From NCBI RefSeq assembly GCF_004339725.1, contig NZ_SMGK01000001.1:310001-374000 (forward strand): a stretch of DNA of 64,000 nt, given 5' to 3'. Numbering within the stretch: the first letter of the stretch is position 1; every line of letters starts with the position of its first letter. Under the pieces are notes generated by a model that had not been told where the DNA came from, searched no databases, and saw nothing but the letters and a program-made list of their open reading frames with translations. The stretch comes from Acidipila rosea (GTDB lineage: Bacteria; Acidobacteriota; Terriglobia; Terriglobales; Acidobacteriaceae). Shown here piece after piece: positions 16,492-24,004 of the stretch. The translations under genes were made by a program, and so were the position numbers.

Positions 16492-19070
16492 AACTGCGTC
16501 TTCGCATCATGATCGCGATATCCGCCGTGTTGCAGGCATGTATTCCCAGTTCGATCAGCGCGGCTCAGTCTAACCCGCCACGACTGGAACTGGCGGCCGA
16601 CTCGGGATGGAAGTTCATGCTCGGTGACCCGAGCGGTGCGGCAGCGCCTTCATTTGCAGACAGCGCGTGGCGCACAGTTAACCTACCGCACGACTGGAGT
16701 ATTGAAAGCCGCCCCGAGAAAGACAGTCCCACAGGCGCAGGCGAAGGCTTTTTTCCAGCTGGCGTGGGCTGGTACCGCAAGACGTTCAGCACTGCAGGGA
16801 GCTGGCAGGGCAAACGCGTAAGCGTCGAATTCGATGGCGTGTACAGAGATGCGACTGTGTACCTGAATGGCCATAAGCTGGGAACGCATCCCTACGGATA
16901 CACGAGCTTCACGTTTGATCTAACACCTGACCTGAATTTCACCGGCCCCAACGTTCTGGCTGTGCGTGTAGATAACTCCGCGCAGCCAAATAGTCGCTGG
17001 TATAGCGGGTCAGGCATCTACCGGCATGTGCGCGTGGTCGTCGTGGATCCCACCCATGTGGCGCACTGGGGAGTTTTCGTCACGACGCCGAAGGTCTCGT
17101 CTGAATCGGCTACGGTATCGATTCAGACGAAAGTAGAAAACGAATCATCGAGGTCCACTGTAGTCACACTCGAAACGACAGTGTATGACCGCGCGGGACA
17201 CGAAGCAGGCAAAGCTGAGTCTGTCCTGACGGTCGCTGCGGGGAAGGGAACCGAGGCCGCGCAAACGATCGCTGTTGCCAGTCCTGCGTTATGGTCGACT
17301 GCTTCGCCGACTTTATATCGTGCGGTTTGTCAACTGCGCAAAGATGGCAAGGTGATCGACCGGGTCGAGACGCCATTCGGAATCCGGTCGCTCTCATGGT
17401 CGGCGGAGACGGGACTGCTCCTGAATGGAAGGGCAGTCAAGCTCGTGGGCGGCAGCGTCCATCATGACAACGGCCCGCTTGGGGCCGCAGCATTTGACCG
17501 CGCGGAAGAACGCAAAGTGGAACTGTTGAAAGCGGCTGGCTACAACGCCGTGCGAACAGCTCACAACCCGCCATCGCCGGCATTCCTGAATGCATGCGAT
17601 CGGCTTGGCCTGCTGGTGTTGGACGAGCCTTTTGACACGTGGAAGGCACACAAGGTGAAGTTTGATTACGGCCAGGATTTTGACGAGTGGTGGAAGCGCG
17701 ATATCTCGTCCATGGTGCTGCGCGATCGCAATCATCCATCGATCATCATCTGGGGAATCGGGAATGAGATTCCTGAGCTGGAGGTGGACCGGGGGCCGGT
17801 GATTGGCAAGCAACTAGCCGACCAGGTGCGCTTGCTGGACGCCACCCGGCCTCTCACGCTTGCTTTTCCCGGCACGACCACATCGCCGAATGCGGCCGCC
17901 GTGTTTTCACAGCTCGATATCACCGGCTACAACTACAACCTGATTCCAACCTATGCGTTGGATCATGCCCGATTCCCCGAGCGAATGATGCTAACCACGG
18001 AGTCGTATCCGGCCAAGGTTTTTCCACTGTGGCAAATCTCTCAGGACAATCCGTATGTTCTTGGTGACCTCACCTGGACTGCGATGGATTATCTGGGGGA
18101 GTCCGGTATCGGTGCATGGTCGTACGGAACTCCGGCACAGGCAAAGATTGCGGACCAGATCATGGGCGCGACGGTGAACTCGTCCACGATCGACAAGATG
18201 TTTCTGGGGATGGCCAACGGTGTGGATGTGATGGCTGAAATGGCCAAGGGCGCCTCTGATCCTGCCACCAAAGCAGCGATGGCGATCATGTTCCACGGAT
18301 ATCCGTGGCATGCTGCGGCGTGCGGAGATATGGATTTGACCGGCTATCGGAAGCCGCAGTCCTACTATCGCGATATTGTGTGGAACGGCGGTGATCGTGT
18401 GTACGCGACGGTCAGACTGCCCGAACCGGAAGGACAGAAGATTATTGCTGTTGGCTGGGCGACCTACCCAACGCTTTCCACCTGGAACTGGCCGGGACAA
18501 GAGGGCAAAGACCTTCAGGTTGAGGTGTACTCCGGTACGGAGAGGGTTCGCCTGTTTCTGAACGACAAGCTCATCGGGGAAAAGCCAACGGGCCGCGAGC
18601 AAGAGTTCAAAGCGACGTTTTCAGTTCCCTACATTTCGGGAACGTTGAAAGCGGTGGGCATACGAGGCGGTCGGGTGGTTGCGGAAAGCGTGCTTACGAC
18701 AGCGGGCAAGGCAACCGGCCTGCGAGTAACTCCGGACCGTACCGTGGTTCAGGCGGACGGACAGGACCTTTCCTTCGTCACGGTTGAGGCGGTGGATGCA
18801 GACGGTCGCCCGGAGGCGCATGCGGACCAGGAAGTACAGTTCTCGCTGACCGGTCCCGGAGTCATCGTAGCAGTGGGCAACGGCGACGGCCAGGACGATG
18901 CCTCGTATCAGGGCGATAAGCGCAAGCTATTTCAAGGGCGCGCTCTTGTTGTGATTAGGACAACGCAGCAGAGCGGGCCGATAACCGTCACTGCAAAGAC
19001 GACTGGATTGAGCGACGGGCTGGCGACCATCCTGGCCAAGGTTGCCGAAGCCCGAGCAGAGCTGCGTTGA
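16488..19070 (+). CDS. GH2 family beta-galactosidase (secreted)
   Basis: Exported family 2 glycosidase, 860 residues, most likely a beta-galactosidase. A signal peptide (about 1-26, IMIAISAVLQACIPSSISAA) precedes the jelly-roll sugar-binding domain (GWKFMLGDPSGA ... VNLPHDWSIE, EFDGVYRDATVYLNGHKLG). An Ig-like domain and a TIM barrel follow, with RTAHNPPS and the acid/base Glu in IIWGIGNEIPE (about 425); the nucleophile Glu is probably in LTTESYPAK. DUF4982-like and Ig-like C-terminal domains (from about 620 on, including VTVEAVDADGRP) complete a layout common in Bacteroidota and Acidobacteriota. The start is a GTG overlapping the tetR stop, behind GGAAAGAGG. A shorter ATG start (MIAIS) is also possible. 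Confidence 0.9.
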   Translation: MKLRLRIMIAISAVLQACIPSSISAAQSNPPRLELAADSGWKFMLGDPSGAAAPSFADSAWRTVNLPHDWSIESRPEKDSPTGAGEGFFPAGVGWYRKTFSTAGSWQGKRVSVEFDGVYRDATVYLNGHKLGTHPYGYTSFTFDLTPDLNFTGPNVLAVRVDNSAQPNSRWYSGSGIYRHVRVVVVDPTHVAHWGVFVTTPKVSSESATVSIQTKVENESSRSTVVTLETTVYDRAGHEAGKAESVLTVAAGKGTEAAQTIAVASPALWSTASPTLYRAVCQLRKDGKVIDRVETPFGIRSLSWSAETGLLLNGRAVKLVGGSVHHDNGPLGAAAFDRAEERKVELLKAAGYNAVRTAHNPPSPAFLNACDRLGLLVLDEPFDTWKAHKVKFDYGQDFDEWWKRDISSMVLRDRNHPSIIIWGIGNEIPELEVDRGPVIGKQLADQVRLLDATRPLTLAFPGTTTSPNAAAVFSQLDITGYNYNLIPTYALDHARFPERMMLTTESYPAKVFPLWQISQDNPYVLGDLTWTAMDYLGESGIGAWSYGTPAQAKIADQIMGATVNSSTIDKMFLGMANGVDVMAEMAKGASDPATKAAMAIMFHGYPWHAAACGDMDLTGYRKPQSYYRDIVWNGGDRVYATVRLPEPEGQKIIAVGWATYPTLSTWNWPGQEGKDLQVEVYSGTERVRLFLNDKLIGEKPTGREQEFKATFSVPYISGTLKAVGIRGGRVVAESVLTTAGKATGLRVTPDRTVVQADGQDLSFVTVEAVDADGRPEAHADQEVQFSLTGPGVIVAVGNGDGQDDASYQGDKRKLFQGRALVVIRTTQQSGPITVTAKTTGLSDGLATILAKVAEARAELR

Positions 19071-19278
19071 ACGGGCTACTCACCATATCGGGGAGGCGCT
19101 TCTGCGCGGCGCCATGCGAACACTGTCACCTGTGCTGCTGCAGCTTCAACTTCGCTCCCCTGCATCAATGCTGGCTTGCTGCGGTATGTTTTCCGTTTTG
19201 ATCGCCAGATTCGATCTTCGAAGGGATGCAAGGCCGAAGGGGTTTAGTTGAGCTTTACGCACGGACGAGGCTGTCGCG

Positions 19279-20973
19279 TTATGCGATACGCGGGTTCCCT
19301 CGGAAGTGTGTATAAGGTGGACTGAGATCGTAGCGGATGCCGGGTTCGCTCAGGTCCCGTCGATTCGAAAAGAAGATGTTTTCGCCCTGCTTAATCAGGT
19401 AGTCCGCGGTTCGCGCAGCCAGGGCCTGTATGGTGAGGCCCGGGTTCGCAGAGCCCTGCGTGGGCAGGATGCTCCCATCGCAGACAAAGAGGTTCGGGAT
19501 GTCGTGAGTGCGACCGAACTTATCGACGACGGAGGTAGATGGATCGTTCCCCATTCGCGCTGCGCCTACCAGATGCGCGAAGCGCGCTTCCTGCACAACG
19601 TGTTTCGCGCCGGCAGCCGACATGATCTCCATCACCTTGTTCTTTGCGAATTCAATCAACTTCTTATCGTTGTCATGGAGGTTGAAGGTGACCTTGGCGA
19701 CCTGTAGGCCATATTGATCCTTCTCTTCAGCCAGTTCGACACAATTATCTTGCCAGGGCAGGATTTCGCCCAGAACTCCAAAAGCAGCCCAGTGGTTGTA
19801 GTCCATCATGACGCGACGAAGACCCCAGCCCCATGCACCCATGGCGGCAACCATCTGCTTTGCGAAAGCTACGGGGAGGGGACCGACCGTCTGGACGGCA
19901 AAGCCACGTGCAAAATCGCGGCTCTTGTCAGTCTCGTAAAACTCCTCTGTGAGAGCATGGGCCGGCGGAGCCTTATAGAGCCGAATCAACTGATCGAATC
20001 GTCCTGCAACTACGTTTCCAGCCTGCGCCATGAGATATTTCCCGACTGTTCCACTGGAGTTGGCGAGGCCATGACGGTGCCCGGTGCAGGCTGAGTTGAG
20101 CAGTAATCGCGGGGTTTCAATTGAGTAGGCGGAGACGATGACGGCACGGGCGCGCTGGAAATGTTCCTTGCCCTCGCGATCGATATAGACAACACCATCG
20201 ACCCTGCCATCGTTACGCAAATTGATGCGGGCTACCATCGCATGCGCGCGAATCTCGGCGCCGTGGCGAATCGCGTCGGGCACATGAGTGATCAAGGTGC
20301 TCGCCTTCGCGCCCACCTTGCAGCCCTGCAGGCAGAAACCGCGATAGATGCAGTGGGGGCGATCTCCGTGTGAGGCGCTGAGGATTCCGACTGGCCCGCC
20401 TGCGACGGAGCGAAGGCCGAGCTTCGTACACCCGCGCACCAGAACATCGCCTACGCCGCCTAGTGGGTGTGGTCCATAAGGATGACCGTGTGGATCTCCC
20501 CAAGGAAACCATGCTGGGCCGGCAACGGGAAGCTCGCGCTCCAGCAGTTCATAGTAGGGTTTCAGATCCCAATACGAGATGGGCCAATCGGCGCCGACTC
20601 CGTCTTGTGTGTAAACACGAAAATCAGAGGGGTGAAGACGAGGAGTGAAGGCTGCCCAGTGTACCGAGCCTCCACCGACACCTTTGCCGCTGTTGTTCGA
20701 GCCCAATGCAAGGGGATGTGTACCACCAGTGATGCGGAGATCATTCCAGTAGAGTTCGTGAGAACCCTTCTCGTCGCTTACCCAATCCTTTTCCGTATCC
20801 CAGAAAGGACCTGCCTCGAGTGCGACCACGCGAAAGCCTGCGCGGGCCAGCCGTTGCGCCAGCACTCCGCCGGCGGAGCCAGCGCCCACGATGCAATAGT
20901 CGACCGGATCGCTGTCCGCAAACCTTTGCATGGGCGAAGGAAGCGTCTGCATAGGACCTAGGCGATGCGGCAT
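19279..20973 (-). CDS. GMC-family FAD-dependent oxidoreductase (sugar/gluconate dehydrogenase type, large subunit)
   Basis: FAD-dependent dehydrogenase of the GMC family, 564 residues, acting on a sugar or polyol. The dinucleotide fold CIVGAGSAGGVLAQRLARAG lies at about 27-46, with VVALEAGPF closing the ADP site. GKGVGGGSVHWAAFTPRLHP is the GMC/FAD motif of the gluconate-dehydrogenase branch. The C-terminal active-site region has HLVGAARMG, LFVCDGSILPTQGSANPGLT and QALAARTADYL. CIYRGFCLQGC is a Cys-rich loop seen in this branch. No cytochrome c domain is fused. Its ATG overlaps the stop of the small subunit (TGATG at 20971-20975). It is the last gene of the minus-strand operon beginning at 25750. 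True substrate unknown. Confidence 0.9.
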   Translation of the reverse strand: MPHRLGPMQTLPSPMQRFADSDPVDYCIVGAGSAGGVLAQRLARAGFRVVALEAGPFWDTEKDWVSDEKGSHELYWNDLRITGGTHPLALGSNNSGKGVGGGSVHWAAFTPRLHPSDFRVYTQDGVGADWPISYWDLKPYYELLERELPVAGPAWFPWGDPHGHPYGPHPLGGVGDVLVRGCTKLGLRSVAGGPVGILSASHGDRPHCIYRGFCLQGCKVGAKASTLITHVPDAIRHGAEIRAHAMVARINLRNDGRVDGVVYIDREGKEHFQRARAVIVSAYSIETPRLLLNSACTGHRHGLANSSGTVGKYLMAQAGNVVAGRFDQLIRLYKAPPAHALTEEFYETDKSRDFARGFAVQTVGPLPVAFAKQMVAAMGAWGWGLRRVMMDYNHWAAFGVLGEILPWQDNCVELAEEKDQYGLQVAKVTFNLHDNDKKLIEFAKNKVMEIMSAAGAKHVVQEARFAHLVGAARMGNDPSTSVVDKFGRTHDIPNLFVCDGSILPTQGSANPGLTIQALAARTADYLIKQGENIFFSNRRDLSEPGIRYDLSPPYTHFRGNPRIA

Positions 20974-21728
20974 CAGTGAGTTCCTCCATGACCGTGCAGC
21001 GAGCTGTGTTCCGGAGGAGCGCCCTCTTCATCGAGCTCTGAAAGAGAATCGGCGGGCGCATTCCATTCATAGCGTTGTTCGTCTTTCTCCCAAGGCTCTG
21101 GAAGGCCATGTTCCAGCCGCATGTAGCCGCGAGGATAAGCCGGACCACCGAAGCCAATCTCATCCCATGCCCAGGGATGGGAGTAATAGGCTGTCACGCA
21201 GTCCTCCATTAACAGAGCCCAGAAGCGATGTACCGGCATCCGCTGCCATGTGGGATGCTCAGGATCTGGCTTTCCATCATGGAGCGACTTCAGGATGAGC
21301 TCCTGCCGATGCACGGGGAGGCCAATGAATGACTGGTCGAAACGGGATAGAGCCATTTCATTGATGGCATTGATGCCCAACCTGTAAGCCTCACGATCTG
21401 ACGGCATATCCTCATAGCGAAAACCATTCAGGGAATTTGTGAAGAGCCGCTCATCGATAACAGGAAGGACGGAAATCGTGCGCATGGAGGCGCGGTCGTC
21501 CTGCGGCATCAAGCGATCGATGATTGCAGTGAGCACATCCGCTTCTTCCTGAGAGAAGAAGCGGATGGTAGAAGGAGTTTTGTCCACGCGATGGGTGACG
21601 AGCTCTCGCGTTGCCGCTTCCCAGTGCTTCTTCTGTGCCAGGGTGCTATACCCGGCGTAATAGCCAGGCTGCTCGAGATCCCGCAGGTCACCCCCTGATG
21701 GCTTGTATGGAAATGATTTCCGGCTCAT
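20973..21728 (-). CDS. Gluconate 2-dehydrogenase subunit 3 (gamma)-family protein
   Basis: Small partner subunit of a GMC dehydrogenase, about 251 residues. The core TIRFFSQEEADVLTAIIDRL, then MPQDD and VLPVIDERL, is the typical gluconate_2-dh3 beginning, and HRFWALLMEDCVTAYYSHPW with GGPAYPRGYMRLEHG the typical end. In the family this subunit escorts the large subunit to export through a Tat signal; here no Tat motif is obvious (MSRKSFPYKPSGGDLRDLEQ), which is odd. The ATG at 21728 has GGGAGA upstream and overlaps the stop of the membrane-protein gene (ATGA). The C-terminus is acidic and then His-rich (HSSLHGHGGTH). Confidence 0.88.
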   Translation of the reverse strand: MSRKSFPYKPSGGDLRDLEQPGYYAGYSTLAQKKHWEAATRELVTHRVDKTPSTIRFFSQEEADVLTAIIDRLMPQDDRASMRTISVLPVIDERLFTNSLNGFRYEDMPSDREAYRLGINAINEMALSRFDQSFIGLPVHRQELILKSLHDGKPDPEHPTWQRMPVHRFWALLMEDCVTAYYSHPWAWDEIGFGGPAYPRGYMRLEHGLPEPWEKDEQRYEWNAPADSLSELDEEGAPPEHSSLHGHGGTH

Positions 21729-22693
21729 TTTTTCTCCCGGCGCAGCAGGCTGGCCATTAATCCCAAGAATCCGCACGCCGCAAAGAGCAACGGCGCGAAA
21801 ACAGGAGGGCCATAAAGGGTGTTGTAAAGCGGCTTCTTCACTCCGCCCGGCCGTCGCGTGATACCGCGCACGTGATAGTAGAAGCCGATGGCACCATCGG
21901 CCAGCGCGAGAGCGGAAGCGGCGGGAAGAGCTGTATTGGCAATGCGACGGCTCTTCACCGCCCCGATGCCAGCCGCCATGACCAGCGGGGTCAGCAGCAC
22001 CGGCGACCACTGTGCCTTGTAACGAAAGTTGGCTTTGTAATGCGAGTAGAGGGCTTCAAAGCCACTGAAGAAGGCCCAGAGAACGGTAACGGAAGAAAGA
22101 TGCTTTTGAAATCTTCCGTAGCGGAGGTTGGTACGCCAGTCAGCCTTTCCCGGTGCGAATTCGCTGATTGCGTTGTGAACCCGACCTGCCACGCTGTGAA
22201 GATCTTCTTCACGCCGCAAATACGAGGCCATCAGCCCTAGATAGGCGCTCGTTCCGAAGAGCAATGGCGCAAAGATTGGTGGGCCCATAACGATGTTCGT
22301 TACCGGAAGTTTCCACCCTCCGGGCTTTCGCGCTACACCCCGGATATGAAAGAAAAATCCGATAATTCCATCGGCGAGAGTGATGACGCTTATCCAGCGT
22401 AGAAGTGTTCGGGCAGCTACGCCGCTGAAAAACCCCAGGAGCCCAGCCCCCGCCAGCGCTGCGCTCAACGCTACCGGGGTATACATTACAGGGTTGCTGT
22501 AGCTGCCTTTGTAATGCTCGTATCCAACTTCAAGACCACTGGCGACACTCGTCGCTGAGACGACGAGGCAAAGACTGCGCTGAAAACAGCCTTTACGCAG
22601 GTGCTCGAGCGCCGTGGTCACCGCTCCAGACAAGGGTTCCGGAAGACTGCGATTGGCGCTACGCTCCAATGCTGTCGTTAGAATGAAGCTCAT
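21725..22693 (-). CDS. Internally duplicated membrane protein of unknown function, GMC-operon component
   Basis: Unrecognised inner-membrane protein of 322 residues made of two tandem copies of a ~130-residue unit. Copy 1 spans about 32-163 and copy 2 about 190-321. Paired motifs include LRKGCFQRS / LRYGRFQKH, GLEVGYEHYK / GFEALYSHYK, LADGIIGFFFHIRGVARKPGG / LADGAIGFYYHVRGITRRPGG and GPPIFAPLLF / GPPVFAPLLF, then LGLMAS-LRRE in both. Each unit has about three or four hydrophobic helices and a conserved His in the H-I/V-R-G motif. It overlaps the genes on both sides by four bases. Bacterial GMC dehydrogenases usually pass electrons to a cytochrome c subunit; none is present, so this protein could anchor the enzyme or relay electrons to quinone. 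That is inference. Confidence 0.7.
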   Translation of the reverse strand: MSFILTTALERSANRSLPEPLSGAVTTALEHLRKGCFQRSLCLVVSATSVASGLEVGYEHYKGSYSNPVMYTPVALSAALAGAGLLGFFSGVAARTLLRWISVITLADGIIGFFFHIRGVARKPGGWKLPVTNIVMGPPIFAPLLFGTSAYLGLMASYLRREEDLHSVAGRVHNAISEFAPGKADWRTNLRYGRFQKHLSSVTVLWAFFSGFEALYSHYKANFRYKAQWSPVLLTPLVMAAGIGAVKSRRIANTALPAASALALADGAIGFYYHVRGITRRPGGVKKPLYNTLYGPPVFAPLLFAACGFLGLMASLLRREKK

Positions 22694-22869
22694 GCCATCT
22701 TCCCTTCGCGCCCGGCGTGGGCCTGGGTTCGGGCTCTTTCCTTGAGAATCGCATTCGGTATCGGCATCCGGTCCGGTCGTGGAGGAGCGGGTATAGTTCT
22801 CGATGCGGCGTGGAACTTCGGGGATAGCGGAGTACTTCTGAAGCTAAGCTGGCTGATGTCGCAGGTCAT
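22690..22869 (-). CDS. 59-residue mini-protein, unknown function
   Basis: Small ORF starting at the ATG at 22869 behind a perfect GGAGG at a 4-base gap. The ATG overlaps the TGA of the enolase-superfamily gene (ATGA), and its own TGA overlaps the ATG of the membrane-protein gene. Sequence: an N-terminal DISQLSFRST, a proline-rich middle (IPAPPRPDRMPIP) and a basic C-terminus (KERARTQAHAGREGK). No signal peptide or transmembrane segment. Coupled overlaps on both ends argue that it is translated; it could alternatively be only a translational bridge. No family recognised. Confidence 0.5.
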   Translation of the reverse strand: MTCDISQLSFRSTPLSPKFHAASRTIPAPPRPDRMPIPNAILKERARTQAHAGREGKMA

Positions 22870-23981
22870 CTGTTCCTCCACGTAAGGAAGCGCTCGGCAT
22901 CACGATCCTTAAAGGCAAGGCCTAGACCGGGCCGTGACCGGTCAGGCGTCAGCTCGCCACCCTCAGGTCGAATGAATCCATCAAAGAGCATCTCTTCAAT
23001 GCGCACGTGGTCGTGGAAATATTCGACATGGCGGAACCCTGGGATAACACAGCCCACGTGCATGTGAAGCGACGGCGCGCAATGAGCGGAGAGAGGACAT
23101 CCGAAACTCGATGCGACGGCCGCTCCCTGCAGAAAGCCGGTAATTCCCTTGCATCTGGTCGCGTCCAACTGGAGAACGTCGACGGCGTGGGAGGCAAGCA
23201 TACGCTGGAAGTAGAAAGAATCGTAGCCGTACTCTCCGGCGGCAATCTCCATGCCGCTGGGGCCACGATCCCGCACCATCCGCAGACCATTGAGATCGTC
23301 AGAACTCACGGGTTCTTCAAACCATGTCACGTTGAACTCTTCGCATCGCGCCGCGAACGCGATCGCTTGCTTGGCATTGAAGGCGCCATTCGCATCCATG
23401 AAGAGATCGGCCTTTGATCCAATGGCTTCGCGTGCCACACGCACACGTTGCAGATTTGCAGATGGGTCCGCTCCGACCTTCATTTTTACGCTCTTCATAC
23501 CCTCGGCTATCCACCCGGACAACTGGGCTGTAAGCTGCTGGGTGCTATAGGTGGTAAATCCTCCGCTGCCGTAAGCGGCCACACTGTTTTGAGCAGCGCC
23601 CAACAGATCCAAGAGGGAAGCACCTACGAGCTTCGCCTTGAGGTCCCAAAGGGCTGTGTCGAGGGCGGAGATGGCCATGGAGCAAATGCCGCGGCTCCCG
23701 TCGTTGCGTACCTGCTCAACCATGGACGTGTGTAGAGCCGGTATATCAAGCGCCGAGCGGTGCAAGAGGCACTGAGTGGCGAGATGGTCCGCGATGGATC
23801 CCGTTGCTCGGTTTCCATAGCTGTAGCCGAATCCTATTTTGCCGGCAGCATGAATTCGGCAGACGATGAGAGTCGTTGTGTCCCACTGGAGGGTCCCGTC
23901 TCCCTCCGGCGCATCGGTCGGTATGGTGTAGGTAGAGATATCTACCTCCTGCACCGATATCTCCGACCGCTCTATTTTCAC
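22866..23981 (-). CDS. Enolase-superfamily enzyme (mandelate racemase/sugar-acid dehydratase type)
   Basis: Cytoplasmic Mg2+-dependent enzyme of the mandelate racemase/muconate-lactonizing branch, 371 residues, probably a sugar-acid dehydratase or epimerase. The capping domain (1-125) leads to a beta/alpha barrel with the K-x-K motif at about 165-167 (SVKMKVGAD) and metal ligands in MDANGAF (Asp), WFEEPVSSDD (Glu) and AAGEYGYD (Glu). A candidate catalytic base is the His in LSAHCAPSLHMHVG. The HCAP segment and YFHDHVRIEEMLFDG are common in annotated sugar-acid dehydratases. It lies 23 bp after the ThDP-enzyme gene and overlaps the mini-protein gene. The operon suggests that an aldonate made by the GMC enzyme is dehydrated here; the specific sugar cannot be read. 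Confidence 0.9.
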   Translation of the reverse strand: MKIERSEISVQEVDISTYTIPTDAPEGDGTLQWDTTTLIVCRIHAAGKIGFGYSYGNRATGSIADHLATQCLLHRSALDIPALHTSMVEQVRNDGSRGICSMAISALDTALWDLKAKLVGASLLDLLGAAQNSVAAYGSGGFTTYSTQQLTAQLSGWIAEGMKSVKMKVGADPSANLQRVRVAREAIGSKADLFMDANGAFNAKQAIAFAARCEEFNVTWFEEPVSSDDLNGLRMVRDRGPSGMEIAAGEYGYDSFYFQRMLASHAVDVLQLDATRCKGITGFLQGAAVASSFGCPLSAHCAPSLHMHVGCVIPGFRHVEYFHDHVRIEEMLFDGFIRPEGGELTPDRSRPGLGLAFKDRDAERFLTWRNR

Positions 23982-24004
23982 GACGGTTCCTCGTTGCGTG
24001 GGAT

